The notes under the pieces: model-generated
The model's database searches: none
Told to the model about the DNA's origin: nothing
What the model saw: the letters and a program-made list of their open reading frames with translations, nothing else
From: Caldimonas tepidiphila
GTDB taxonomy: Bacteria; Pseudomonadota; Gammaproteobacteria; Burkholderiales; Burkholderiaceae_C
Assembly: GCF_003569765.1 (NCBI RefSeq)
Contig: NZ_QXMG01000025.1
Coordinates: forward strand, 1-64,000
Direction of reading: 5' to 3'
DNA: 64,000 nt
Program-made: the position numbers and the translations under genes
In this document: positions 42,092-51,495 of the stretch, piece by piece
Layout: every line of letters starts with the position of its first letter
Position numbering within the stretch: the first letter of the stretch is position 1

Positions 42092-43708
42092 TCAGACCCC
42101 GGCCAGCCGCTCGGCGGCCAACCGCGCCAGATCCCGCTTGAGCACCTTGTTGGCAGCGTTGAGCGGGAAGCTGTCGAACAGCAGCACGTGGCGCGGCACC
42201 TTGTAGTTCGCCATGCGCTGCCGGGCCCAGCCGATGAGCTCCTCGCCCAAGAGGCTGTCGCCCGGGCGCAGCTGCACGCAGGCGCAGCCCACCTCGCCCA
42301 TGCGCTCGTCGGCCACGCCGACCACCGCCACCTGCGCGATGGCCGGGTGCTCGGCCAGCATGCGCTCGATCTCGGCCGGGTAGCAGTTGAAGCCGCCGAC
42401 GATGAACATGTCCTTGAGCCGGTCGGTGATGCGCAGGTAGCCGCGCTCGTCGAGCACGCCCACGTCGCCGGTGTGCAGCCAGCCCTCGGCGTCGATCGCC
42501 TCACGCGTCGCCTGCTCGTCCCCGAAGTAGCCCTGCATCAGGTGATAGCCGCGCAGCAGCACCTCGCCCGGCTGCCCGGCAGGCACGCTGCGTCCCTGCT
42601 CGTCGACGCAGCGCACCTCGGTGCCCGGCAGCGCCCGGCCGCAGGTGAGCGCCACCGTCTCGGCGCTGTCCGACGGGTCGCACAGCGTGGCGCAGCCGCC
42701 GCACTCGGTCAGGCCGTAGGCGGTGGTGACCTGGGCGATGCCGAGCTCCTCGCGCATGCGCGTGATCAGCACCGGCGGCACGCTGGCCGCGCCGGTGACG
42801 GCCGCGCGCAGCGAGGAGATGTCGAAGTCCCGCAGCCGCGGGTGCGCCAGCATGCTCAGGAACAGCGTCGGCGGCCCGGGCAGGAAGGTGATGCGCTCGC
42901 GCTCGATGCAGGCCAGCACCGCGTCGGCGTCGAAGACCTGCTGCGGGTAGACAGTCGCGCCGCGCAGGATGGCCGCCACCCAGCCGGCCTTGTAGCCGAA
43001 GGTGTGGAAGAAGGGGTTGACCACGAGATAGCGGTCCCCCTCGCCCAGGCCCACCACCTGCGACCACTCGCTGAAGGCGCGCAGCGTGGGCGCGTGCGCC
43101 GACATCACGCCCTTCGGGCGGCCGGTGGTGCCCGAGGTGAACATCAGGTCGGCCGTGCTGTTGCCGTCAATGGCCTGCTCGCGCTCGAGCACGCGCTGCG
43201 GGTCGACGTCAGTGCCCCGCGCCAGAAAGTCCTTCCAGTCCATGCAGCCGGGCGCCGGTTGAGAACCCTCGCGCAGCACCACGAGGTGCTGCAGCGCCGC
43301 CGGCCTCAGGCCTTCCAGCAGGTCCGGGTAGTACTGGCCGAGGAAGTTCCCAATCGTGAACAGCAGCCGCGTACCGCTGCGCTCCAGGATGTCGGCCGCC
43401 TCGGCGCCCTTCATGCGGGTGTTGAGCGGCACCAGCACCGCGCCCGCGGCATGGATGCCGCAGGCCGCGACGATCCATTCGTGCAGGTTGGGCGCCCACA
43501 GCGCCACGCGGTCGCCCGCCTCGATGCCGAGCGCGAGCAGCGAGCGCGCGACCTGGCGGCTGCGCGCCCCCAGCTGTTCGTAGCTGATGCGCTCGTCGCC
43601 GTCGACGATCGCGTCGCGCCCGGGCCAGCGCGCGGCGGCGCGGCTCAGCGCGGCCGGCAGCGTGGCCGGCAGTTCTTGGGGAGAGGTCATGGAGCTCATG
43701 GGGATCAT
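42092..43708 (-). CDS. acyl-CoA synthetase (FadD3-like AMP-binding enzyme)
   Basis: 538-residue ANL-superfamily ligase: [10 protein letters not shown] phosphate loop, [15 protein letters not shown] hinge region and NKVLKRDL with the catalytic Lys. It should activate a steroid carboxylate with CoA and ATP. In steroid degraders FadD3 activates the propanoate chain left after rings A and B are lost (HIP), and position in the ring A/B operon supports that role; activation of a side-chain carboxylate is an alternative. The ATG at 43708 overlaps the kshB stop (ATGA); in-frame ATGs at 43699 and 43690 are also possible. Confidence 0.87.
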   Translation of the reverse strand: MIPMSSMTSPQELPATLPAALSRAAARWPGRDAIVDGDERISYEQLGARSRQVARSLLALGIEAGDRVALWAPNLHEWIVAACGIHAAGAVLVPLNTRMKGAEAADILERSGTRLLFTIGNFLGQYYPDLLEGLRPAALQHLVVLREGSQPAPGCMDWKDFLARGTDVDPQRVLEREQAIDGNSTADLMFTSGTTGRPKGVMSAHAPTLRAFSEWSQVVGLGEGDRYLVVNPFFHTFGYKAGWVAAILRGATVYPQQVFDADAVLACIERERITFLPGPPTLFLSMLAHPRLRDFDISSLRAAVTGAASVPPVLITRMREELGIAQVTTAYGLTECGGCATLCDPSDSAETVALTCGRALPGTEVRCVDEQGRSVPAGQPGEVLLRGYHLMQGYFGDEQATREAIDAEGWLHTGDVGVLDERGYLRITDRLKDMFIVGGFNCYPAEIERMLAEHPAIAQVAVVGVADERMGEVGCACVQLRPGDSLLGEELIGWARQRMANYKVPRHVLLFDSFPLNAANKVLKRDLARLAAERLAGV

Positions 43709-44727
43709 TCCGGAAACTTGATGCGCAACTGAGCGCTGGTGGGCACGGCCTGGCAGGCCAGGGTCCAGGACCGGGCCAGGTCCCTGTCGCTCAGGGCCTC
43801 GTTGCGGCGCAGGTGCACGCTGCCCTCGACCACCTGGCACATGCAGGAGGCGCACAGGCCCTCCTCGCAGGAATGCGGCAGCTCCACACCGGCCTGCCGT
43901 GCCGCGTCGAGCAGCGTCTGACCGCCTCCGCAGTGCAGCCGGTGCACCTCGCCACCGATGCGGATCTCCAGCTGAGCCTCCGCCGGGCCGGAGGCCGGCT
44001 CCGGCGCGGCGGCCGGCGCCTCCTCGTCAGGCAGCGACGCGAAGCGCTCGACGTGCACCCGCTCGTCGGACACGCCCGCGTCCTGCAGCGCGGTCGCGGC
44101 CGCGTCCATGAAGGGCCCCGGCCCGCAGACGAAGGCCTGCGCGTCGCGCCAGGGGCGCAGCAGCTCGGCCAGCTGCGCCACCGTCGGCACACCCTGCACC
44201 GAGTCCAGCCAATGGACAACCTGCAGCCGCGCCGGGTGCGTGGCGGCCAACTCCCGAAGCTGCGCGGCGAAGATCACGGAGCGCTCGTCGCGGTTGGCGT
44301 AGAAGAGCAGCACGCGCCCGCTGCCGCGCGCCAGCACGCTGCGCAGGATCGAGAACACCGGCGTGATGCCGCTGCCGCCGGCCAGTAGCAGGAAGTCGCC
44401 CTCAAAAGAGTGCGGCGTGAAGACGCCGGCTGGCGGCATCAGCTCCACGGTGTCGCCCGGCCCGAGCCGGTCGCAGATCCAGTTCGAGCCCCGGCCCTGC
44501 GCGACGCGCTTGACGGTCACGCGCGGCGCCTCGTCCAGCCCCGGCGCGCTCGACATCGAGTAGCAGCGCCGCAGTTCGCGCCCCTCGACGGTCAGGCGCA
44601 GCGTCAGGAACTGTCCCGGCCGGTAGCGGAAGACCTTGGCCAGATCGTCAGGTACCTCAAACACCAGCGAGCTCGCGTCGTGCGTCTCCCGCACCACCTC
44701 CCGCACGCGCAATCGATGGAAGCCCAT
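43705..44727 (-). CDS. kshB: 3-ketosteroid 9-alpha-hydroxylase reductase component
   Basis: 340 residues in the order flavin domain (CYSMSSAP), NAD domain ([18 protein letters not shown]) and C-terminal plant-type 2Fe-2S ferredoxin with C287, C292, C295 and C325. This is the KshB/HmpA-like architecture that passes electrons from NADH to KshA. It is more than 30 kb from kshA, but both lie behind steroid dyad sites. It starts 2 bp after the SDR stop upstream. Service of other oxygenases cannot be excluded. Confidence 0.88.
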   Translation of the reverse strand: MGFHRLRVREVVRETHDASSLVFEVPDDLAKVFRYRPGQFLTLRLTVEGRELRRCYSMSSAPGLDEAPRVTVKRVAQGRGSNWICDRLGPGDTVELMPPAGVFTPHSFEGDFLLLAGGSGITPVFSILRSVLARGSGRVLLFYANRDERSVIFAAQLRELAATHPARLQVVHWLDSVQGVPTVAQLAELLRPWRDAQAFVCGPGPFMDAAATALQDAGVSDERVHVERFASLPDEEAPAAAPEPASGPAEAQLEIRIGGEVHRLHCGGGQTLLDAARQAGVELPHSCEEGLCASCMCQVVEGSVHLRRNEALSDRDLARSWTLACQAVPTSAQLRIKFPE

Positions 44728-44729
44728 GC

Positions 44730-45488
44730 TCAGAGCCCCATGCCGAGGATTGCGTTGTCGGCGCGGATCTCGGCTCCGCTGATGGCGCTCGACTCGTCGC
44801 TTGCGAGGAACAGCATCACGTTGGCGATCTGTTCGGGCAGGCAGGCCCGGCCCTTGGGATTGGTCGCCGGATCAAACAGCAGGTGCTGCGCCGGCACGCC
44901 CGGCGCCGAGGCCTGCATCATCGGTGTGTAGATGCCGTCCGGATGCACCGAGTTGACCCGCACCGCATAGCGGCTCTTGCGGCAGTGCAGCGCCGTGGCC
45001 CGAGTGATGGCGGCCACCGCCGCCTTGGACGCGCTGTAGGCAAGGTAGCCGTCGATCGGCAGCCAGGACGACACCGAGGCCATGTTGACGATGCTGCCGC
45101 CGCGCTCCTTCATGGCTGCCACCCCGTGCTGGCAGCCGAGGAAGCAGGAGTCGGCATTGACGCGCATCAGCTGCTGGAACTGCTCCAGGTTCGCGGTCTC
45201 GACGTTGCCGGGGATCAGGATGCCGGCGTTGTTGATCAGGATGTCGAGCGATCCGAGGCGCTGCTGCACCGCAGCCATCACCGCTGCCCAGTCCGAATCG
45301 CGCGCTACGTCGTGGGGCAGGAAGAGTGCGCGCTCGCCGATCTCTCGCGCCAGCGCGTGGCCCGCTGCCTCGTTGAGGTCGCTGATCGCCACGCGCGCGC
45401 CCTCGCGCGCCAGCAACAGCGCCGTCTCGCGCCCCACCCCGCTAGCGCCGCCCGTGACCAGCGCCACCTTGTCCTGTACCCGTCCCAT
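44730..45488 (-). CDS. 3beta/17beta-hydroxysteroid dehydrogenase
   Basis: 252-residue SDR with very close similarity to the 3beta/17beta-HSD of Comamonas testosteroni: GKVALVTGGASGVG-type start, S138, Y151 and K155 at the same residue numbers as in that enzyme, ASVSSWLPI, VNSVHPDGIYTPMMQAS, and the NAILGMGL C-terminus. It oxidises 3beta- and 17beta-hydroxyl groups with NAD and makes the 3-ketosteroids used by TesH, TesI and KshA. It sits between tesI and kshB in the same operon. Confidence 0.92.
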   Translation of the reverse strand: MGRVQDKVALVTGGASGVGRETALLLAREGARVAISDLNEAAGHALAREIGERALFLPHDVARDSDWAAVMAAVQQRLGSLDILINNAGILIPGNVETANLEQFQQLMRVNADSCFLGCQHGVAAMKERGGSIVNMASVSSWLPIDGYLAYSASKAAVAAITRATALHCRKSRYAVRVNSVHPDGIYTPMMQASAPGVPAQHLLFDPATNPKGRACLPEQIANVMLFLASDESSAISGAEIRADNAILGMGL

Positions 45489-45508
45489 TGCGTCTCCTTG
45501 ATCGGACC

Positions 45509-47281
45509 TCACCGGCCCCGCTGCATGCTTTGGTGTCCGCCCGTTCCAGCGCCGGCGTGGTGGTTCCCGTACTGGTGCTCGACCGCCGCAGCGCGCCCGG
45601 CACGCCGGCCCGAGAACACGCAGTCCGCCAGCGACAGGCCGCTGACGTAGCGGCACGAGGGAAGGCCGATCGCCGTGCGTCCCGCCGCGAACAGGCCGGG
45701 GATGTCGCCGCCCTGAGCATCGAGCACGTGGCCGTCGTCCTCGTTGACCCGCAGGCCGCCAAGCGTTAGTGTCGCGAGTGGGAAGAGCCGGGAGCCGATC
45801 GAGATGTCCAGCGCGTAGAAGGGCCCCTGCTCCAGCGGCTGCCGCATGTCGGCCGACTTGCCGAAGGGGTCCTCGCGGTGCCCGTGCACGGCTGCGTTGT
45901 AGGCCTCTATGCTGTGCTGCAGGTGCTGCGGATCGGCACCGATGGCATGTGCCAGCCCCCGTGGCGTCACGGCCTTGCGTGCCGTCAGCATCGCCGCCAG
46001 CGCCGGCATCCACTGGAAGGCCCACAGGCCGCCGAACAGGCACTCTCGGATCGCCCGGCGGCGCAGCCCGGCGTCGAGGACCAGCCAGGCCCGGCCGCCC
46101 TGGTGCACGACCATCTCGTGCCCGAGCGTCGCGCCGTAGACCTGCTCGTTGCAGAAGCGCTCGCCCCGGGCGTTGACGACGATGCCGCGCGGCCAGACCG
46201 AGGGCGGGGTGATGAAGCGCCAGGCGGAGACGTTGTCCAGCGCCTGCGCCTGCGCGCCCACGCTCTGGCCCAGCCGCAGGCCGCTGCCGTCGCAGCCGGC
46301 CCCGCCGATCGGCCAGCCGCGCCCGGCGTGCGGCGCGTGTCGGGCCATCAGCTGCGGGTTGTAGACGAAGCCGCCCGTGGACAGCACCACGGCGCGAGCG
46401 GCCCGCACGAAGCAGCGCTGCGCGACGGCCTGCTCGATCGCGGCGGCCTCGCGCCGCCAAGCCGCGGCCTTGCGCGGCCGGAAGGTGCGCCAGCGCGCCA
46501 CCAGCCGGTCGAGCTCGGCATGCCGGCGCGTGAGCGGATGGTCCGGCGGCAGGCGCCAGACCTCGACCCCGATCACCCGGCCGCTGCCCTCCTCCCGCAC
46601 CAGCCGGCGCACGCCGGCCTGCGTGAACGCGCGGGCGCCCGCACGTAGCGTGGCCGCCTGCAGTGCCGCGTAGAGCGTCGCCCCGGACTGTCTCCGGGCC
46701 AGCGCGCGGTGGCCGCGCGGCGCCGGGACCGAATCGCCCCGGCAGGCCGGCACGACCTCGTTGCCGGAGTAGTAGAGGAACTTGCCCTCGGGCGGGTAGG
46801 AGGTCTTCGTGTCCGGCATGCGCGCGTCGAAGCGCGCGCCCTGCCGCTCCAGCCACTCCAGGTTGGCCACGCTCTGCTCGCAGAAGCGCGCGAGCGTCGC
46901 GTCGCTCACCACCCCCTGGGTTTCGTGTCGCAGGTAGTCAAACATGGCCTGCGGCGTGTCCGAGAAGCCCGCCTCCTTCTGGTAGCGCGTGCCGCCGCCC
47001 GCGTAGACCACCCCGCCCGAGAGCTTGCTCGCGCCGCCGCCGCCGAAACGGTCGATCACCAGCACCGAGGCGCCCGCGTTGCGGGCCTCGATGGCCGCGC
47101 AGGCCCCGGCCGCCCCCCAGCCCACCACCAACACGTCCGCCTGGTCACTCCAGTCGAGCTCAGAGGCGTCGCGGACTTCGAGCGCGGGCTGCACCGGCGT
47201 GACAGTGCTGACGCGGCCGGGTTTCTCGTCCTTCCCGCCGCGGACCGGTGCGCGCACCACGGACACGGAGTCGCGGCTCAT
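45509..47281 (-). CDS. tesI: 3-ketosteroid delta4(5alpha)-dehydrogenase-like flavoprotein
   Basis: 590-residue FAD enzyme of the fumarate reductase/KstD superfamily. VVGWGAAGACAAIEARNAGA binds FAD; GGGGASKLSGGVVYAGGG and the RYVSGLSLADCVFSGRRAG C-terminal motif set it apart from the KstD next door and fit the delta4(5alpha) group (TesI, Kst4D). It would introduce the 4,5 double bond into 5alpha-3-ketosteroids. Its start overlaps the tesH stop by 4 bp. The pairing tesH-tesI is known from Comamonas; assignment of which is which rests on motifs and is likely but not certain. Confidence 0.78.
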   Translation of the reverse strand: MSRDSVSVVRAPVRGGKDEKPGRVSTVTPVQPALEVRDASELDWSDQADVLVVGWGAAGACAAIEARNAGASVLVIDRFGGGGASKLSGGVVYAGGGTRYQKEAGFSDTPQAMFDYLRHETQGVVSDATLARFCEQSVANLEWLERQGARFDARMPDTKTSYPPEGKFLYYSGNEVVPACRGDSVPAPRGHRALARRQSGATLYAALQAATLRAGARAFTQAGVRRLVREEGSGRVIGVEVWRLPPDHPLTRRHAELDRLVARWRTFRPRKAAAWRREAAAIEQAVAQRCFVRAARAVVLSTGGFVYNPQLMARHAPHAGRGWPIGGAGCDGSGLRLGQSVGAQAQALDNVSAWRFITPPSVWPRGIVVNARGERFCNEQVYGATLGHEMVVHQGGRAWLVLDAGLRRRAIRECLFGGLWAFQWMPALAAMLTARKAVTPRGLAHAIGADPQHLQHSIEAYNAAVHGHREDPFGKSADMRQPLEQGPFYALDISIGSRLFPLATLTLGGLRVNEDDGHVLDAQGGDIPGLFAAGRTAIGLPSCRYVSGLSLADCVFSGRRAGRAAAVEHQYGNHHAGAGTGGHQSMQRGR

Positions 47282-49020
47282 GCGGCCCGCTCCATGTCCT
47301 GACCCAGCAGATCGGTCCGCTCCAGCGCGATCGGGCGGCCCGCGATGCGCGCGACCGCCCGGAAGCCGAAGGTCATCGCGGGGCCGAGCGTCGAGCCCGC
47401 GCCCGGATAGGACGGGCCCATCACCGAGGCGGAGTTGTTGCCGATGCAGTAGAGGCCATCGACGGGCCGGCCCGTCGCGTCGAGCACGCGCGCATCCTCG
47501 TCGGTCAGCAGACCACCCTTGGTGCCGATGTCGCCGGGATACAGCTTCATCGCATAGAAGGGCGGCTTGGCGATCGGTGCCAGGTTCGGGTTGGGCTTCA
47601 CGTGCAGGTCGCCGTAGTAGCGGTCGAACACGTTGCCGCCGCGGTCGAACTCCGCGTCCTTGCCGCTGCGCGCGTACTCGCCCATGCGCGCCGCGCTGGC
47701 CACGAGGCCCGCCGGGTCGACGCCGATGCGGCGCGCCAAGCCTTCGAGCGTGTCGTCCTTCCAGTACACCTGGCCCAGCCAGCTCTTGCGCAGCTTGCTG
47801 TCAGGCACCGCCGCTGAGGGCATCAGCGGGCCGATCGGGTACTTGGCGCGGAAGTCGGCGTCGAACACGATCCAGGCCGGCACTGCGGCCTCGCCTCGCT
47901 CGTGGCTGGCGTACATGGCCTGCTGGAACTCCGGGTAGGGACAGGACTCGTTGACGAAGCGCCGCCCCTGCGCGTTCACCACCATGCAGCCTGGCAGCGA
48001 GCGCTCGACGAAGACGGCACGGAACTTCTCCTCCTTGGGCACCTGCAGCGTGGGGGCGCCCCAGGTGTGGCCCATCAGGTGCAGCACGCCGCCGGCGGCC
48101 GCAGCGGCGCGGATCGCGTCGCCGGTGTTGGCCTGCGGCGGGGTGGCGGTCCAGGCCTCGTCGGTGGGCTGCGGCAGGAACTGCTCGCGCATCGACTGGT
48201 TGCGCTCGAAGCCCCCGGCAGCCAGCACCACCGCCTTCGCCGCGCGCACGCGAACCTCCCGTCCTTCACGTTGCAGCACCACGCCGGCCACTCGCCCCTC
48301 CTCCACGATCAGCGACTGCAGCGGCGCCTGCAGCCACAGTTCCACCTTGCGCTGGCGCAGCGCCGCGAAGAGGCCTCCCACCAGCGCCTGTCCGCCTGTC
48401 AGGCGCCTGTCGCGCCGCGTCTTGCTGCGCCAGGGGTAGTCCAGGAAGTAGCGCGCCATGATCCACATCAGCACGAACTTCGACTTGCGCTCGCGCGCCA
48501 GCATGGACTGCGCCTCGAAGGCGTTGATGTGCATGCGGCCGAAGATCAGCTGGCCAGGGTTGGTGGGGCGCACCTGCTCCAGCGCCCGCACGCCGAGCCT
48601 CGCGGCGTCGAAGTCCAGCGGGTCCATCGTGCGGCCCCCCGGCATCGCGCCCGCCATGCCGGGGTAGTAGTCGGCGTAGCGCGGCACGCTGCGGTAGGGC
48701 ACGCCGATCCTCTGCAGGTAGCGCGCCATGTGGCGCGCGGTCTCCACGTAGGCCAGCACCCGCTCGTCGCTGGCCAGCCCCTTGGCGCAGGCCTTCACGT
48801 AGCGGAAGGCGGCGTCCACGCTGTCGCGCAGGCCCACGCGCGGCATGTCGTGGTTGTCGGGGATCCAGATGCCGCCGCCCGAGGTGGCGGAGGTGCCGCC
48901 GACCCGATCGGCCTTCTCGACCACGAGCACGCTCAGGCCCTCGTCGGCCGCCCGCACCGCGGTCAGCAGGGCGCCCGCGCCGGAGCCGACCACCACCACG
49001 TCGAACTGTTGCTGTTCCAC
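47278..49020 (-). CDS. tesH: 3-ketosteroid delta1-dehydrogenase
   Basis: 580-residue KstD-family flavoprotein. VVVVGSGAGALLTAVRAADEG is the FAD motif (here 20 residues at most), followed by GGTSATSGGGIWIPDN. Near the C-terminus SYPGAGSTLGPAMTFGF has the Tyr and the Gly four residues later used by KstD1. It desaturates C1-C2 of 3-ketosteroids. I place the start at the GTG at 49020 because AAGGAGAGG lies just upstream; the ATG at 49059 gives a 13-residue longer form with no such site. It begins 44 bp after the tesA2 stop. Confidence 0.85.
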   Translation of the reverse strand: MEQQQFDVVVVGSGAGALLTAVRAADEGLSVLVVEKADRVGGTSATSGGGIWIPDNHDMPRVGLRDSVDAAFRYVKACAKGLASDERVLAYVETARHMARYLQRIGVPYRSVPRYADYYPGMAGAMPGGRTMDPLDFDAARLGVRALEQVRPTNPGQLIFGRMHINAFEAQSMLARERKSKFVLMWIMARYFLDYPWRSKTRRDRRLTGGQALVGGLFAALRQRKVELWLQAPLQSLIVEEGRVAGVVLQREGREVRVRAAKAVVLAAGGFERNQSMREQFLPQPTDEAWTATPPQANTGDAIRAAAAAGGVLHLMGHTWGAPTLQVPKEEKFRAVFVERSLPGCMVVNAQGRRFVNESCPYPEFQQAMYASHERGEAAVPAWIVFDADFRAKYPIGPLMPSAAVPDSKLRKSWLGQVYWKDDTLEGLARRIGVDPAGLVASAARMGEYARSGKDAEFDRGGNVFDRYYGDLHVKPNPNLAPIAKPPFYAMKLYPGDIGTKGGLLTDEDARVLDATGRPVDGLYCIGNNSASVMGPSYPGAGSTLGPAMTFGFRAVARIAGRPIALERTDLLGQDMERAA

Positions 49021-49064
49021 CGCCCGCCTCTCCTTCGTTTGCCCGGGGTGCATCGACATGCCGC

Positions 49065-50261
49065 TCAGATGTAGGGATCGGCGTTGGGCAGGCCCAGCAT
49101 CACGGCGCCATGGGCGCGGACGTAGGCGTCCGTGTTGTTGGCGATGTGGCTGCGCGCCTGGTGGAGATCGCGGAACGCGCGCTCGATGGGGTTGGTCTTG
49201 TAGCTGCCCGAGGCGGCACAGGCGCGCAGCAGCTCGTTGGCATGGTGCGCGCAGATCTTCGGCACCGCCGCCGACTGCGCGCGCTGCAGCAGCCGCTCCT
49301 CCACCGGCATCCGCTCGCCGGTCCGGGCGCAATGGGCGATGCGCGCGTAGTTGCGCTCCAGCACGAGCTTGAGCTGGTCGGTGGCGATCATCGCCTCGCT
49401 CACCGCCTGCTGCGCGTTCACGTCCTCGGCGGTCCTGTTGCCGTGCTTGCCGACATGCGCCGCGGCGCGGCGGCGGAAGCTCTCGATCGCGCCGTCCAGC
49501 GCCCCGATGCAGGAGGTCGACACCGCGCGCTGGAACACCTGCGTGAAGGGAATCCGGTAGAGCCAGCCGGGGTTGGTGGCGCGGCCCGGGCAGCCGGCGT
49601 CGCTGTGGTCGTTGGTGCGCTGCGTGCGGTGCTCGGGCACGAAGACGTCCTCGACCACGATGTCGTGGCTGCCGGTGGCGCGCAGGCCCAGCACGTCCCA
49701 GTTGCGCTCGATGCGGTAGTCGGACTTCGGCAGCAGGAAGGTCGTGTGCTCCAGCGCACCGGAGCCGTCGGCCTTGGGCAGCAGGCCGCCGAGGAAGATC
49801 CATTCGCAGTGCTCGACGCCGCTGGAGAAGCTCCAGCGTCCCGAGAAGCGGTAGCCTCCCTCCACCTTCTCGGCCTTGCCGGTGGGCATGTAGGTAGAGG
49901 CGATGCGGGTGCTGGTGTCGCGGGCCCACACGTCCTTCTGCGCGGCCTCCGGGAACAGCGCCAGCTGCCAGTTGTGCACCCCGATCACGCCGTAGATCCA
50001 GGCGGTCGACATACAGCCCTCGGCCAGCGCCATCTGCACCCGGTAGAACACGCGCGGATCCAGCTCGTAGCCGCCCCAGCGCCGCGGCTGCAGCACGCGG
50101 AACAGCCCCGCCGCCTCCATGTCGCGCACGGACTCGGCCGGGACGCCGCCGTCCGAATCGGCCTTCTGGCCCCGTTCGGCGAGCTTCGGGGCCAGGGCCC
50201 GGGCGTTCTGGATCACCTCCACGGCCTCGGGGCTCAAGTAGTCTTCGTGCGACGCGTTCAT
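49065..50261 (-). CDS. tesA2: 3-hydroxy-9,10-seco-steroid 4-hydroxylase, oxygenase subunit
   Basis: 398 residues of the flavin-dependent group D monooxygenases with an acyl-CoA dehydrogenase fold (HsaA/TesA2, HpaB-like C2 type). MEAAGLFRVLQPRRWGGYELD and the SGRWSFSSGVEHCEWIFLGG segment are typical of HsaA; NPIERAFRDLHQARSHI closes the active site near the C-terminus. It uses reduced flavin from TesA1 to hydroxylate the phenolic ring A, giving the TesB substrate. AGGAG precedes the start. It heads the minus-strand operon from dyad site 9, divergent from tesA1. Confidence 0.92.
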   Translation of the reverse strand: MNASHEDYLSPEAVEVIQNARALAPKLAERGQKADSDGGVPAESVRDMEAAGLFRVLQPRRWGGYELDPRVFYRVQMALAEGCMSTAWIYGVIGVHNWQLALFPEAAQKDVWARDTSTRIASTYMPTGKAEKVEGGYRFSGRWSFSSGVEHCEWIFLGGLLPKADGSGALEHTTFLLPKSDYRIERNWDVLGLRATGSHDIVVEDVFVPEHRTQRTNDHSDAGCPGRATNPGWLYRIPFTQVFQRAVSTSCIGALDGAIESFRRRAAAHVGKHGNRTAEDVNAQQAVSEAMIATDQLKLVLERNYARIAHCARTGERMPVEERLLQRAQSAAVPKICAHHANELLRACAASGSYKTNPIERAFRDLHQARSHIANNTDAYVRAHGAVMLGLPNADPYI

Positions 50262-50335
50262 CAGGTCTCCTCGCGGGTTCTGCGCGGCCGATGCCGCGGC
50301 GTGCAGGCATGATCCCGGCGCCCGGGGCCCCGCCT

Positions 50336-50355
50336 CATCGTCCGATCGGACTAAC
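50336..50355. promoter_or_regulatory. steroid-regulon dyad site 9 (tesA2 / tesA1 divergent promoters)
   Basis: CATCGTCC-GATC-GGACTAAC. Toward tesA1 a GATAGT -10 candidate (50375-50380) lies 19 bp away. Toward tesA2 the hexamer at 20 bp is GGATCA, with GATCAT one base further. One site could thus control both halves of the core ring A/B block. Confidence 0.62.
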
Positions 50356-50449
50356 GGAGGAAGGGGCTCGCCGGGATAGTCCGGCTGGAGGATTCGCGCC
50401 GCGTCGCGTGGCCGCACCCTCGCTCATCCCCATCCACCGAGGACGAGCC

Positions 50450-51412
50450 ATGGAGTGCAGCCGACCCTTCGACCCCCGAGACTTCCGCCAGGCGCTGGGC
50501 ATGTTCGCCACCGGCGTCACGATCGTGACCGCGCGCATGGACGACGGCACCCCGGTGGGCGTGACCGCCAACAGCTTCAACTCGGTCTCGCTCGAGCCGC
50601 CACTGGTGCTGTGGAGCCTGGCCCGCAACGCCCGCAGCCTGGCCGCCTTCCGCGGCGCGGGGCAGTGGAACGTCCACATCCTCTCGCGGGAGCAGGAGGC
50701 GCTGTCGAACCGCTTCGCGCGCGCCGGGGAGGACAAGTTCTCCGGCCTCGAGCTCGAAGCCGCAGTGACCTCGGCGCCGCTGCTGAGCGGATGCAGCGCG
50801 CGCTTCCAGTGCCGCACGCAGTTCGAGTACGAGGGCGGCGACCACGTCATCTTCGTCGGCGAGGTGCTGGACTACGACCGCAGCGAGCGCACGCCGCTGC
50901 TCTACGTCACGGGCGGCTACGCGCTGGCCACGCGCGCAGCGGGCCCCGTCGCGACCGAGCCGCAGTCGCAGCCGGCCTCCGCGCTGTTCTCCGAGGACCT
51001 GCTGGGCTACCTGCTCGGCCGCGCGCACTACCAGTTCCTCACCGCCGTGAGGCCGATGCTCGACCGCCACGGCCTGGCCGAGGCCGACTTCTTCGTGCTC
51101 GCGCTGCTGAGCGTGCGCGAGCCGCTCGGCGCGGACGGGATCGCGGCGCACACCGCCTACACCGGTATCGACCTCGGCCCGGTGGCGCTGCAGGCGCTGT
51201 GCGCGCGCGGGCTGCTGCAGGAGCGGGACCAAGCCTTCTCCTTGAGCGAGCGGGGACGCGACGCGATCCTGCACGTGCTGGCCGCCGCCAAGGCGGCGGA
51301 GGCCGACATCGCCGCGCGCCTGGACCCGGTGGAAGCCGCCGCGCTGCGCAACCTCCTCAAGCGGCTGATCGCCGTGAGCGACCCGGGCCTGCCCAAGCTC
51401 TGGACCGCCTAG
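50450..51412 (+). CDS. tesA1: flavin reductase subunit fused to a MarR-like domain
   Basis: 320 residues. The N-terminal 165 or so residues are a flavin reductase (ALGMFATGVTIVTAR, GVTANSFNSVSLEPPLVLWSLA, GDHVIFVGEVL), which supplies reduced flavin to TesA2. Residues from about 185 to the end look like a MarR winged helix (HGLAEADFFVLALLSVREPLG, GLLQERDQAFSLSERG). HsaB-type reductases end near 190 residues; a MarR-like tail is known in the reductase C1 of Acinetobacter p-hydroxyphenylacetate hydroxylase, where it makes activity depend on substrate. A similar substrate switch is inferred here. First gene of the tesA1-D-E-F-G operon. Confidence 0.88.
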   Translation: MECSRPFDPRDFRQALGMFATGVTIVTARMDDGTPVGVTANSFNSVSLEPPLVLWSLARNARSLAAFRGAGQWNVHILSREQEALSNRFARAGEDKFSGLELEAAVTSAPLLSGCSARFQCRTQFEYEGGDHVIFVGEVLDYDRSERTPLLYVTGGYALATRAAGPVATEPQSQPASALFSEDLLGYLLGRAHYQFLTAVRPMLDRHGLAEADFFVLALLSVREPLGADGIAAHTAYTGIDLGPVALQALCARGLLQERDQAFSLSERGRDAILHVLAAAKAAEADIAARLDPVEAAALRNLLKRLIAVSDPGLPKLWTA

Positions 51413-51495
51413 CTAGTCCTTCTTGACGATGCCCGCGCCCGCCGCGCGCACCGACCATAGCCCCTCAAATTTCGCCCCTGCGGCGCGGAGCAACG

